DNA of 64,000 nucleotides from Aldrovandia affinis (lineage: Eukaryota > Chordata > Actinopteri > Notacanthiformes > Halosauridae). The position numbers were made by a program, and so were the translations under genes. Below, piece by piece: positions 1-10,997 of this stretch. The notes under the pieces were generated by a model, which saw only the letters and a program-made list of their open reading frames with translations, searched no databases and was not told the DNA's origin. The first letter of the stretch is position 1, and each line of letters begins with the position of its first letter. The DNA lies in contig JAINUG010000137.1 of NCBI GenBank assembly GCA_029706075.1, positions 2,592,501 to 2,656,500 of the forward strand, in the 5' to 3' direction.

Positions 1-405
1 GGCCTGAGGGCGCAGTGGCGCGCGTAGCACAGCAGCGACAGCAGGAAGAAGAGCGCCGCGCCCACGTCTGCCCGGCCCACCACGCCCGCCACCGCCTCGG
101 TGTGCACCGGGTGCGAGGCGAAGAGGAGCCCCGCCAGCAGCGCCCAGCGGCCCCCGCCCAGCAGCAGCCGCGACAGGCCGGCGAACAGCCCCGCCACCGC
201 CGCGTGGAGCGTCACGTTCACCAGGTGGTAGCCCCAGGGCTCCAGCCCGCCCAGGGCGTGGTTGAGGCGGAAGGACAGGGTGCAGAGCGGCCGGTAGGAC
301 TTGTGGCTGCCGCTGTGCGTGAGCAGGGTGCCCCAGAAGTCGTCGTAGAAGATGTTGGTCCAGGGGGTCTCCGGCAGCAGGTCCTGGTTGGTCTTGATCA
401 CGCGG
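1..405 (-). CDS. tmtc2: tmtc2 coding exon 2 (5' part, runs off the left edge)
   Basis: Read on the minus strand, this is one open frame giving residues 28-162 of TMTC2, an ER membrane O-mannosyltransferase (TMTC1-4 family) that mannosylates cadherin ectodomains. Visible blocks are TNQDLLPETPW (33-43), FWGTLLTHSGSHKSYRPL (51-68), SHPVHTEAVAG (125-135) and GRADVGA (138-144), with hydrophobic helices near 88-104, 115-124 and 142-154. Residues 91-93 (NVT) form a possible glycosylation sequon. The exon begins at 405 after a pyrimidine tract and AG. Its first base completes Ser28, matching the phase left by exon 1. The match is to my memory of human TMTC2 and is very close. Teleosts have two copies (a and b) and I cannot say which this is. 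Of 134 complete codons, 133 end in G or C. The later DUF1736 and TPR regions lie outside the window. Confidence 0.95.
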
Positions 406-473
406 CTGGAGAGGAGGGGGGCAGAGAGGGGGGGTCACCACGTGATGACGGAAGAGCCAGAAAACAAACACTC

Positions 474-600
474 ATATTCATTCATTCATTCAACCTTTAT
501 TTAATTCTCGGAAAGATCATTGAGGATGGGTCCTCATTTTAAATGATGCCGAGATTTACAGGGACAGAATAAACAAGGAAATGAGTTTTTTTTTTTAAGA
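474..600. repeat. Possible old repeat fragment with ATTC run
   Basis: An (ATTC)n run is followed by CAACCTTTATTTAATTCTCG and a stretch resembling the 'tttatttaaccaggtaggtcccattgaga' motif widespread in fish genomes. It is short and diverged, so the family is not assigned. Confidence 0.25.
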
Positions 601-1946
601 CATAAAACAAAAATCTATTAAAACAATTACAGACAGACATAGGAAGGTTTTAGATCATACTATGTTCTCACCATCGTGAAGCCCTCCACCTTTTATGCAA
701 ATGTATTCCTGTCTGATATCTTAATCACACTTTAATAATCTTAAAGACACACAGACACGCATGTATGCGTGGTATACTTTTAATGCTATTAGTACGGTTA
801 TTCTTTTTCAGTGCTGTCCTGCACTAAAATTATTTTGTTTCTTGTATTTGTATCGTCTTGTCCAACATCTATGTGTTAGACTGTCTTATTCACTTTTAAA
901 AGCCCAACTCAGGACGAACATTGAAACTTAGCACAAGCTACAAATGTTTTGATACAGGGCATCAGCGTGTTGTTAATGCACAATGCAATGTGTCTGTGCT
1001 TTTTGTATCTGTCCCTACTCAAACAGACATTACATAAATGAATAATATCGTAGTCTGTATATGGACATTTTTGTATGACATCCAAGAATAGGTTTTAATA
1101 AGGCTAGGGTACTCAGTTACTTAAATTAAATTGTCTATTGACAATCATTTTAGAAGCCCCTTAACCACATTATGATCCATTATTTGTTCCAGAGTATACT
1201 AAGAAAACAAGACCTGTGGTTTTGAGTTGTATCAAAGTACAATTCATCCATTTCCTTACATACTATACGTACTATCAAACCAGTCTTGAGACACTGCCCT
1301 CAGACCACACTGAGTAAACCCTAACATGAATCATCTCACAAAGCCCTACACAGTAAAATTATAAAAGGACAAAGTATGGTATGATTCTGATATAATTTTT
1401 CCCAACAATAAATACCAGTAAGAAATAATAATCTGTGGTTCTTTTTATAGCAAAACTATTTACAAAGATTTACCCAAGGGTCACCTTCCAAACAAAATGT
1501 AACCTAACAGGGTATCCATGACAACCAACGGTAAGACCGACACTGTCATGTTGCATCTCGTCTCTCCCACTCAGACTGCAGCAGATAACAGGCCCCAATC
1601 AGAGGCCAGCATGCACAGGAGAAGAGGGATGACTTTCAGCTTCATGTAAAGAGTTTACATTTTGCTGTTAATGAGACTAAACAATGACAAGAAAACTTAG
1701 ATAATCCAGAGATTTCCCCGCTGTGTGAAAATCACTCATACCGCGAGGCCACGACTTTGATACATGCTTTAGACCTACACGCCCACCGGGCAGCCAGACA
1801 GCTGGTCAACTGCGTTTCCTTAAAAGCCCTGTTGTTTTATCGCATGGCTTGTGACCATTTTGAAGCAGTGTGACAGCTGCTGCAATAAAATAAATGTTTT
1901 TTGTTTTGATCTTAAAACTTTTACGGCTTAAGTACAGCTTAAGATG
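601..1946. other. Unique intronic sequence
   Basis: AT-rich unique DNA next to exon 2. I see no coding signature, repeat family or clear motif cluster, apart from a short A/T run near 590 and a small CTTAAG pair near 1928-1941. Confidence 0.6.
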
Positions 1947-2122
1947 TATATATGCCATTTAGCAGATGCTTTTATCCAAAGCGACTTACAGTAGTGAATA
2001 CATACATTTTTAAGTACATGTGGTCCCAGTGGGAATTGAACCCACAACCTAAGCGTTGCCAACGCCGTGCTCTACCTACTGAGCCACCCAGAACGACATC
2101 TGAGCCACACAGAACCACATCT
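1947..2122 (-). repeat. tRNA-derived SINE, family B
   Basis: On the minus strand it has a tRNA-like head (GGCTCAGTAGGTAGAGCA as A box, GGGTTCAATTCCC as B box) and ends in the fish tail CGCTTTGGATAAAAGC...CTGCTAAATGGCATATA. Its 5' end carries a 21-bp tandem duplication (2081-2101 and 2102-2122, two mismatches) of the start of the element. Confidence 0.8.
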
Positions 2123-2260
2123 GTATGGCTCAGATGTAATAATCATTCAGATTTCCAGCACCCCAGTGAATGACTGTGATGCTCCTGTCTTCTTTCCTGC
2201 GTTCATTTCCACAGTTTGCAGACGCAGACGGAAGCGATGCAGCTTCACGGCCTGCTGGCT

Positions 2261-2345
2261 CCGCCCACATCTCGCTGAGGAATAAGCCCCGCCCACATCT
2301 CGCTGAGGCATAAGCCCCGCCCAGGGAACACCGGGGGGCGGAGCT
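2261..2345. promoter_or_regulatory. Tandem GC-box cluster
   Basis: Three direct copies of CCGCCC start at 2261, 2289 and 2317, exactly 28 bases apart. They lie in a duplicated unit that reads CCGCCCACATCTCGCTGAGG. A fourth GC box in the opposite orientation (GGGGCGGA) follows at about 2336. These are SP/KLF-type sites. The cluster could be an intronic enhancer or a minor promoter about 1.9 kb upstream of exon 2 on the transcript; this role is inference. Confidence 0.4.
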
Positions 2346-2570
2346 GACAGCACTTCAGCGCAACGGAGAAAGGCCTGTAAACCTGGACAACGTGCGCCAG
2401 CCTGGTTTCAGCTCTACTGCAGAGCCTTGACCTCACACCCTCACAAGGCTGATACAGACACAGCCTCTCCAACCTAGCGCTGTAGAATTAGACAAAATAT
2501 TACCTTCCTTGTGTGGTTGGGACTAGTATGCCGATAACAGGCATATACACACACCGTACTCATTTTTTTA

Positions 2571-2946
2571 TTTTAAATTTCACAATTTTTCCAGTTTTTC
2601 TCCCAATTTGGTTGCCAATTATACCCTCTATTTATCTCAATTCACCCTCCCCCACGAGTCCGCCGCCCGTCCTCCGGGTCGAAAACACTCTTTCCGGGCG
2701 ATAGATCCGCCTCTTCCGAGACGGAACTCTACCACGGACGCCTTTTTCCTGCTCCTCGGCAGACTCGTGCCGGCTCACCCTCCCCCTCCCGGAGACGGAC
2801 AGCCAAACGCCCCCAATCGGGGCTGACGACCAGGGCCGGTCTGGTAGAGACGCGGGTTTCGAACCGCGTCCCTGACAGGCAGCGCACACCACACCAGACC
2901 AGCCAAAGTGTAGTGCGTTAGACCGCTACGCCATCCGCCAGGCCCC
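2571..2946 (-). repeat. tRNA-derived SINE, family C (full-length)
   Basis: On the minus strand it begins with a tRNA-like head (TGGCGTAGCGGTCTAACGC, then GGTTCGAAACCCGC). It has a long GC-rich body and ends ATTGGCAACCAAATTGGGAG followed by an A-rich tail. The same body recurs at 31517-31894 and 34070-34325. The tail is nearly the same as that of family D, suggesting a shared LINE partner. Confidence 0.75.
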
Positions 2947-3680
2947 CTCCCGCAGCCATTTTTATTCCAATTACACACAGTCTGCACTTGGGCGTCTGTC
3001 ACCTCACTCTTCCGTCCGTCCATCGGTCCGTCGCTGTGATGCGTTTATTTTCACACTGTGTCAGTGTGACAGATGAAAGGGCCAAATGCCAGGATGTAAT
3101 TAGGAGCGGTGGACGGAGGAGGTGTAAGAGAACGCGCGGCTCGCGGTGATTAAAGAGCCCTGATGTGTGACAGGCGCCGGGCGATATCGCCGAGCGCACC
3201 AGGTGGTGCGTGAGCCCCAGGGCTCTCGCAATTAAAACATTTAAACACACGCGTGACACGCACAGCCATATGCTGCGTTTCATACTTGAGCGCGTTAAAA
3301 ATGGCAGTGGCAGTCCAATGAATGACTTAGATTTTTTCTCCATTCCTCACTGTTTCAATTTAGGCACATCACAGCTTTTGAGAAGTTTCTCTTTTTCCAT
3401 CGAATTGCAGGGGACTAGAGAGTATGCAATGTTACCTCAAAAACAATTCCAGTTTTGGCACCAAAACCAACATGCGGCACGTTGCCAGTTCAGCTTACAA
3501 TGAGATTGTGGAATCATCATTTCTCAGCATTTTTCTGTTTTAGATAAAACTGGTTTTGTGTTTTATGCCACTTCTTGGGGGCCCCAGGTCAGGAGCCTGA
3601 CCTACAAAGGCCTTCAGTCGCTATGGTTCCATGGATGTGTAACAGACCTGGGTCAAATAATTCATTGAAATACTTTAACC
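2947..3680. other. Unique intronic sequence
   Basis: No gene or repeat recognised. The first 280 bases are moderately CpG-rich (for example around 3005-3030 and 3135-3200). Confidence 0.5.
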
Positions 3681-4250
3681 CTTTCCATTACATTACAATC
3701 ATTTAGCAGACGCTTTCATCCAAAGCGACACTGACAGGAAGTGCATTCAGCTCAAGTAGATATACAACCACGTCGCTTGAAGCACTTGAACCACTTCAAG
3801 CACATCATCCCTCCAGTAAGCAGCCATAAACAACACTAGTGACTATAATAAGTGGAAGTAGTAGGTTTTATTTTAAATTTTTATTAGGGTTAGGTGGGTT
3901 GAGGTGTGTTTTCAGCCTTCGGCGGAAGTTGGCAGCAATTTGGCTGGCCTGACGTCAGTGGGGAGTTCATTGCACTAATGTGGTGCCAGGACAGAGAAGA
4001 GTCGTGACCAGGATGAGCGGCCATTGGTCACTTGGAAGGAGGGAGTAACCAATCCCATAGAGGCAGCAGAGTGCAGCGGTCTGGCTGGGGTGTAGGGTTT
4101 GACCCTGGCTGAGAGGTAGGGAGGGCCCCAGTGGGCCAGCACCAGGGTCTTAAACCTGATGTGAGCGGTTAGAGGGAGCCGGTGAAGAGTGTGGAGGAGT
4201 GGGGTGGGGTGGGAAAACCTGGGAAGGTTGAAAGTTCAGAACAAAATTCT
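3681..4250. repeat. Old fish repeat with SINE-like tail motif
   Basis: It begins ATTACATTACAATCATTTAG and continues GCAGACGCTTTCATCCAAAG, a diverged form of the common fish SINE tail. It then runs into a 350-base G-rich body (GGGAGTTCATTGCACTAATG, CCAGCACCAGGGTCTTAAAC) that I recognise as a motif repeated across teleost genomes. I cannot name the family. The body could be a separate older element. Confidence 0.45.
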
Positions 4251-4492
4251 TCTTTGACATGATATGTACGGTTTGGTTAGTAACATGTTTTGTTGAAAAC
4301 TGTCAGGGATGTGTTTTCAAATGTTGCCAGTATCAAAAGAGTGAAAATATGACGAACATGAATTTAACCCAGATCTGAGACGTTTGAATTCTAGACCAGA
4401 AAGGACGGGGCAGAAGAGTTTGTTTCTGCAGTCAGTGGATCTTCCAGGTCCGAGTGTCTAAGGGGACTGTGGTACACAGAAAGGCTGATCTT

Positions 4493-4871
4493 TTTTTTGT
4501 AATTTATTTTTTTTACTGATTTTATCCCATTTTCTCCCAATTTGGTAGCCAATTAGACCCGCTATTTTATGTCAATCCCCCCCTAGTAGTGTGAGTTCGC
4601 TGCCGTAGTCCTGCGACCGGTAGTGACAAAGTAACGTCTCTTCCGAGACAGCACTCGCCAAGCCGTCAACCGTAACCCGGTACTACAGGGCCACTCCTGT
4701 GCGCAGTGAACGTCATGTCGGCTTCCCTCCCCCCTCCCTGCGGCGGACAGCCAATCGCCGCCCCTGGTGGCACTCCCGGCCAGAGCCGACTCTGGCGAGA
4801 CGGGGAATTGAACCCCGGTCTCCGTGGCCAGCGTCGGACGTTGTAACCACTGGACCAGGCGGGAGGCTCTC
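4493..4871 (-). repeat. tRNA-derived SINE, family D, with target duplication
   Basis: Minus-strand element: tRNA-like head (GTCCAGTGGTTACAACG, then GGGGTTCAATTCCCCG), a long body, and tail ATTGGCTACCAAATTGGGAG followed by an A-rich stretch. It is flanked by an 8-bp target duplication CTGATCTT (4485-4492 and 4872-4879). Little decay in the head suggests moderate age. Confidence 0.85.
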
Positions 4872-5390
4872 CTGATCTTGAATGCGCTCCTGCAGTGGGG
4901 TAGGACCATGTGACTGCTGATCAGGTGACTAGTGACCAGACAAAACCCCAAGAGGGCTTTGGGGGCGGTGCCCACGGCAAGACTAGAGAACAGTGTGTGA
5001 TCATGTGACACAATGAGTGAAAGGGACTTTGATTACACTCATCCTGGACACTGCATATGGCTCAGTATGACTGCATGTCTGTCTGTCCATCCATGCCAAC
5101 GGGACACAGCAATCACACTTTGCCACTAGAAAGAGGAGAGGGAGGAAATGTGCCACTGCATCTGCTTTTGCTGGAGCGGAACGACGATAGAAAACAGCTC
5201 ACAGCCAATTCATCCAGATCACATCTGCTGGTCCCTCTGTATAAAGTGGGCTCTTTTTTCAGGTGCGGTTCAGCGGCTGCAACGACACGGGAGAGCTCAG
5301 TTTGTGCCGAGCGCAGCACACAATTACAGCAGTGCTGTGGAAAGCCTGGCCCTGCAGTGCTTCTGGAGCAGAGTACAGAGTGGTTTTATT

Positions 5391-5695
5391 CAGTGCTTAA
5401 TTTGTAAAATAAGAGATGCCGGGGCTCAACTCGCCTCACCTCCCCCCGCGGAGAAAAAGGGTAAACTTTTCCTACCTCTGTGTCGCTGCATTTCTGCATT
5501 CTATTTACATCTGTAATGTTCACTGGACGCAACGTTGTTTAATACCAGTTTAAAATACGCGTTGTTGTCGCACTTTAGATATTTATGAGCCCGGGGCTCT
5601 GATTCTGAGTGAGACATTTGCCGGGGCGCAAAATCGGATTCTTGGCATTTGCCGGGGCTGTGCCCCCGGCTAGCCCCGGCACAAATTAAGCACTG
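5391..5695. mobile_element. Non-autonomous hAT-type MITE with perfect ends
   Basis: The 305-bp element starts CAGTGCTTAATTTGT and ends with the exact inverse ACAAATTAAGCACTG. It is flanked by a perfect 8-bp duplication GTTTTATT (5383-5390 and 5696-5703). CAG ends with 8-bp duplications are hAT hallmarks. The interior is GC-rich (repeated GCCGGGGC) and has no transposase. Perfect ends point to relatively recent insertion. Confidence 0.9.
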
Positions 5696-5703
5696 GTTTT
5701 ATT

Positions 5704-6490
5704 CACACAGAGGTGCGCTATTCGGACGCAATGAGACAGGGTGCCAGGTGTCACCCTCCCTCGTGTTCTAGCCACGTCTAGTGCACCCCCACAGCTCTCA
5801 GCTCAGCTCAGTGGTGGCAGGCGTGGTAGTCTGATATTGACACTGGATAGCACAGATAAGCCCGTAAGCTCACAAGCTCACTCCTTATACTCCTGCAAAC
5901 AAGGTGAGCAGTCTGAATCTGGCCTACTGGATATGACTCCATTTTCAGTCTTCCTGGTGTACAAGCTTTTTGACTCATCTCTCCAAACTTGGGTTCGTGT
6001 TTTGTTCATGTTATGAAAAAACACCTTAATTAAAAAGCCCTTAATTAATATAACTGTAAACAGACACAGTATGACGACATAGACGCTCTACTGCTTGAAT
6101 TTTAAAGGGATGTGTTCAGTTATGTTATGACAAAACTACATCATTCAAAAGACATCCATAACCATATATTTTAACAGATGAAGTATGACTGCTTCCAATG
6201 CCTAGGGAAAAGGTGTTTATCATTTCACAGTGACATTATCGATGCTGTGCTGCTTGACTTCCAAGGAACATTTTTACGACTCTACAGGCTCTGGTCCACC
6301 GCTTATTTTGAACAACAGCCATTTAAAACGAAGCTAACGGGAACACTAGAAAAGTATTTTGTGCCTCTATGGAAAATAAGATCCTCGCTGACTGTGAGGA
6401 AGTCCATCGGTCTTATCCCCATCGTGTATGGTCAAATGACAAGGCCCGTGTCATGCAATCATGCACCAGTGCCATACAGTACACAGCCAC
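5704..6490. other. Unique intronic sequence
   Basis: AT-rich DNA with no recognised gene or repeat. An open frame at 6178-6561 runs into the SINE at 6492 and has no protein-like features. Confidence 0.5.
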
Positions 6491-6491
6491 C

Positions 6492-6701
6492 TACATTACA
6501 TTTTAGGCATTTAGCAGACGCTCTTATCCAGAGCGACTTACACAGTTTCACATTTTTTTAGATACAATCCATTTATACAGCTGGATATTTTACTGAAGCA
6601 ATCCAGGTTAAGTACCTTGCTCAAACGTACAACGGCAGTGCTCCACCTGGGATCGAACCTACAACCTTTGCGTTACAAGCAAAGGTTAACCATTATGCTG
6701 G
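6492..6701 (-). repeat. tRNA-derived SINE, family A
   Basis: The minus strand reads TAATGGTTAACCTTTGCTTG (A-box region), a diverged B box, the body with TCCAGCTGTATAAATGGATT, and the tail TAAGTCGCTCTGGATAAGAG then CGTCTGCTAAATGCC. It has several substitutions against other copies in the window. Confidence 0.8.
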
Positions 6702-7049
6702 GACCATATCACTGAAAAATGTATGCATTCACCTAACCTTTGATCCTCCTAAATGGCATATTTTATATTATATACCAGCAAGTGACACCTGCAGCCAAAA
6801 AGCACTAAACGGGGCTGTTTTAACATGTAAAATGCTGCAATGTTGCATTACAAAGGTAAATGAAGTAGCCTAAACCAGTTTTTCATTTGAAAAGTTTATT
6901 CAAATAGGTACAAACATATGCATAAAAATGGAAGGGTTTATTCCTTTTTCAAAAAAGTTAAAAGATGTTTGTTTTAATGTTTTCTTTTATTTTCTTGTCA
7001 TTTGGTAGCATCTAATTACAGAATCCACAAAATATATGATCAAGGTCAG

Positions 7050-7240
7050 GAATCATCCATTAATCTCTGTTTTACATTTTCATAATCACGAAAAAATGCA
7101 TCAAGTTTCTGAATTCCTTGTTGGTGGAGCTCAGCATAGGTAGAGCGCTGTTGTTCCATCTCAACAAGATCTTCATTTGTCAGTTCTTCATATGAGTTGC
7201 AATTCTCTGACGGATTGTTTGATCTCACGAAAACCCAGCT
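7050..7240 (-). pseudogene. Possible Tigger/pogo-type transposase C-terminal relic
   Basis: A minus-strand open frame at 7046-7393 contains EELTNEDLVEMEQQR. This resembles the acidic 'EELTNEDLxELEQQR' segment near the end of Tigger (pogo) transposases and jerky-like proteins. It is followed by a helical stretch and a stop. No DDE core or HTH is visible nearby, and no terminal repeats were found. It could equally be a chance frame or an exon of another protein. DNA transposon remnant is the best guess. Confidence 0.35.
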
Positions 7241-7399
7241 GCACTCCGAGATCCTGAATGATTTCAGTCTCAAAGCCTGAAAATCAAAAATGTGGAATGA
7301 TTTTTTTCCATTCATGTTATTTGGTTTGAACAATGTAACGATGCGCACGGGATGCATACAAAGCGAACGTAACAATCTGATAAATTTTGGCATATAATT

Positions 7400-8847
7400 T
7401 GGTCACAAAAAATAAATTATATAAGTGAGATTATATTACTATGGAAACACCTCATGAAAGTGAATCACACGGTTAAGATTTACTCACTTTTTCGACCCTT
7501 CCACATGCACAGTATTAATATAAACGGGGGGAATCAAAGTATGTGCAAATTGGGGTATTAAGCCCTTTGAATAAAAGGACTGCTTTGAAATGTCAGTTCT
7601 ATTGTATTCCAGCTAAGAGGCCTTGCTTGGAGTGTTGTTTGGAGAGCACAAAATAAAAGCTTTTTCTTTGGATGAATCACCAGTCTGCAAACACACCAAG
7701 CACAGACAGACAGTATTACAAAAGACACTTAAAATATCAACTTCAGGGGCCCAAAACCGATCTTAATTAAATTGAATAGGCTGTGGTGAATTCATTATGT
7801 GTTAATGCGTTAAAGTGCTTGCTTGCCGGCCAGAAGAAAAACATTTATTTTTCAAAATGGCCGGCTTCACGCTGGGCTGACGAATCACATCACGAAAACT
7901 ATATTCTCGCTTCGCACACTCCATTTGCGAAAACTGCACATCGGGCGCTGTGGCACTCCAGATTCCTGGTTAGTCAGCACAGGAACACAGTTGAAGTGGT
8001 TCTTAGTTGAAGTCATACTTCATTATTCACGCCTGGGCAGAGAAAATGGGAAGGATGTGAGGAAAGAAAACCGTTTGGCAGGCGGGCGAACGGGACTCTG
8101 GCCTCGCCAAGTGCGTGTCATCGCTCGGCCTCCCACACCCCAGCAGCGGTGCCACCGTGCACGCTGTGCACCTTTCCCAGGGCTCCGGGTCGGCCAATCA
8201 GCTTCTCACAAGACTTCCACACAGCTGTTTCCACCCCCCCCCCCCCTCCCCGTGGCCTGCCAGCAGATTTAAAAACCACCAAAAAAAACACAATTCCCCC
8301 CTCCCTCTTTGTGCCATTTTTATGACCGGATTTCATTTTATATTTATTTTATTTATTTATTCATTTATATTTTACACAGAGTGCCCACCGTTTCACATAC
8401 TTTCATTTATTTCTCCAGAACAATGCGAGTGGAAATCCTCCTCTCTCGTTTCAGAGGGAGGGAGGTGGGGGATGGGGGGTTATTTGAAGTTGTGCGCAGA
8501 CATTATGAAGGAAATTGCAAATTCACTACGGGGGAGAGGCAGCCTGGCACCACCCACTCCCCCACCCCTGTGAAAAGCATTTAGAGAACAGAGTGGAATA
8601 TTCTGAAAGGGAGGCTGGGAAGGGGGCCAGGGAGGGACGTCTCTCTGTGGAGAGATTTAAACCTGGCATCAGTGGAGCAGGTACAGATCTCTCTCTCTCT
8701 CTCTCTCGTGTTCTCCTCTCTCTCACTCCCTCCCTCGGTCTCTCTTTCCATCTCTCCCTGGCTGTGAGGTCACTACAGCGATGCTGAGTCATTAATCTCT
8801 GTCCTGACTCACGGCTGAGCATGACATAATCCTGGACAAATTGGGGC
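7400..8847. other. Unique intronic sequence with C-run and CT tract
   Basis: No gene recognised. Low-complexity parts are a C homopolymer run at about 8237-8250, TTTA-rich DNA at 8336-8370 and (CT)n at 8688-8757. Confidence 0.5.
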
Positions 8848-9045
8848 CGGCAGTGGCTCAGTGGTTAGCGACACGGGCTGGCAAGCGGAGGGTTGCTACT
8901 TCGAATCCCAGGAAGGCCAAGTCAAAAAACAATGAACTGGAAACTGGGGCACTGCCGAAGTGCCCTTGAGCAAGGCATTGAACCTCTAACTGCTCCAGGG
9001 GCGCTGTACTATGGCTGACCCTGCGCTCTGACCGCTCTTAGGAGA
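8848..9045 (+). repeat. tRNA-derived SINE, family E
   Basis: It begins GGCAGTGGCTCAGTGGTTAG (A box). A B-box-like CTTCGAATCCC follows, then GCCCTTGAGCAAGGCATTGA and CTGCTCCAGGGGCGCTGT, a body common in fish tRNA-derived SINEs. It is the only copy seen in the window. The 3' end is not clear. Confidence 0.65.
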
Positions 9046-9814
9046 GATATGCAAAGAAACAAATTCCAATTACCTTGTGTAACATGGGAAAAAATAAAGA
9101 ATATTCTAAATCCTGGAGCTCCCTCTTATTTACTCCACCCTTGTTGTTACCTACCGTCACTGAGCACCAAGCGAACAAGCCGAGCAGCCTTCACTGTTAA
9201 ATGGATCTACGTGTTACACGGAAAACTGACGTGTCAGCACATTCAATTTGACAGAATTGACCTTTAAAGGCAATGCATTTTTGAGGTACAAGGGCCTGTT
9301 CCCTGTACTGAGAATAGAATTCTGCCCTGACCAATTAGCTACCTCAGGACTCAAGACTGAAAGCATGTCCACAGGAAAAAGCAAGCGTTGTGATATTGCA
9401 ATGACATGGGCCTAAAAAGGGCACAGAGTTTCCAGAGGCACTCTGCACGGAGTGATATCCAATCAGTGGCAACTATGTGAACATAAACACACAAACTCGC
9501 TGCTTCTCCATTGGACAGAACAATCCTGGGAAACAGCAGCAGCCTTTGGCACCAGGGCCGGTCACACCACGCTCCCAGCTGTGACGTCATGCCGGCTCAC
9601 GCACCCACAGACAATGCTGCCTGTTATCGCCCTGACAACCCAGACACTGCAGCCCGTTCCGTTTCTGCATGCAGAGGGGGGGAGAACCCTGGCAGGCCGG
9701 CTAACAAGGTCAGCTGCATTTGATGGCTGAATTTAGGCACTGAAGGTGCTGCACAAATGTTTTTCTTCTTGCGGTTTTTGCACACACAGACGGCAGACTC
9801 TTGGTCCCTTATGG

Positions 9815-10278
9815 CAGAGGTCCCCAATTACTGGGCCGTGGACCAGTACCGGGCCGCACAGAAAGACGTTTAAATGTTTTTTTTCATTTCCATTTTATTG
9901 ACTATCGCAGTCTGCAGGGTGTTTCATTTTGAAAAATGACCACTTCTGTCTGTGCCACTGCCACTTGTCTCAGTCGCAGTTTTTTTCCATGCACCGATAA
10001 ATTAAGCCCACAAGCTAACCCTAGCAAAAATGAGTAAAAAACAAACATTGCTGGAGAGCTTCTTTGAAAAGCTGTCTCATTGCAGGGAAACAAGCTCAGT
10101 GCTCCCACTGATTCTGCATTATGGTGAGTTGAGTCACATTTACATTATAAATGTAATAATTAAATTATATAATATGCACTTTATTGTGTTTTGTTATGCG
10201 TGTGATTCTCTCCTGCCCCCCGTCCGTGGAAAAATTGTCTTGCATGAAACTGGTCCCAAAAAAGGTTGGGGACCGCTG
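9815..10278 (+). mobile_element. hAT transposon, deleted, with perfect 8-bp target duplication
   Basis: The 464-bp element has ends CAGAGGTCCCCAA and TTGGGGACCGCTG (inverse with one mismatch) and a perfect duplication CCTTATGG (9807-9814 and 10279-10286). An ATG at 10030 opens MSKKQTLLESFFEK, the typical start of hAT/ZBED-type transposases, but the frame soon leaves transposase sequence. The element is an internally deleted derivative of an autonomous hAT. Both target copies are identical, so it is probably young. Confidence 0.9.
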
Positions 10279-10286
10279 CCTTATGG

Positions 10287-10850
10287 TATCTCTGTGTGTT
10301 CACTATTGTGTGTTGTTTTTAACGTGCGACTCCCAAAAGGAAGTTGCAGGTTTGATGCAAAGCTCATTCCTGTGGCGCAACAGATAATGAACAAATCAAA
10401 CATCATCCGTAATCTAAAGGAAAAGGTTGAGTTTGAGCCCGGTGTGAGGAGCGGAGGCTTAACTCTGTTTCAGTGTCATCACCCTCCCCCAAACCCATAA
10501 CTAACCCATAACCAATAATGCCCCAACCCCATACTACTAAACTCCGAAGCCATTGTAGCTTTCTTTTTTCTTTCATTTTAGCTTCATATAAACGTTTGGT
10601 CCCACTTTAGACAATACCAGTTAAATCCGTCTCCGGTGACCAGACTAACATTTCCACGTTGCGTTGCTCTCTGGCAATATATACAAACGGAAAACTGGTG
10701 AAATCTGGTGAAAATCGGGTGAACTCTCCCTTTGAGTGGCCCTATTTTGCCATCTCATATTGTTTTTTATTTTATTTCGGGAAATAATTCACTCAGTATT
10801 GTGCAACTGACAACAACAACAACAACAATACATACATTTAGATGAATATT
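10287..10850. other. Unique intronic sequence
   Basis: No gene or repeat recognised. A short (CAA)n run lies at 10810-10829. Confidence 0.5.
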
Positions 10851-10854
10851 AATA

Positions 10855-10997
10855 TTTGCCATTTAGCAGACGCTTTTATCCAAAGCGACTTACAGTAGTG
10901 AATGCATACATTTTTCAGTATATGTGGTTCCAGTGGGAATTGAACCCACAACCTAAGCGTTGCCAACGCTGTGCTCTACCAACTGAGCCACAGAGAA
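10855..10997 (-). repeat. tRNA-derived SINE, family B
   Basis: Minus-strand copy with the A box GGCTCAGTTGGTAGAGCA, B box GGGTTCAATTCCC and tail CGCTTTGGATAAAAGCGTCT. The head is complete and the copy is well preserved. Confidence 0.85.

Noticed and set aside
15-542. 175-codon open frame on the plus strand
   Set aside because: It is the antisense shadow of tmtc2 exon 2. It is long because the exon is extremely GC-rich and so lacks stop codons.
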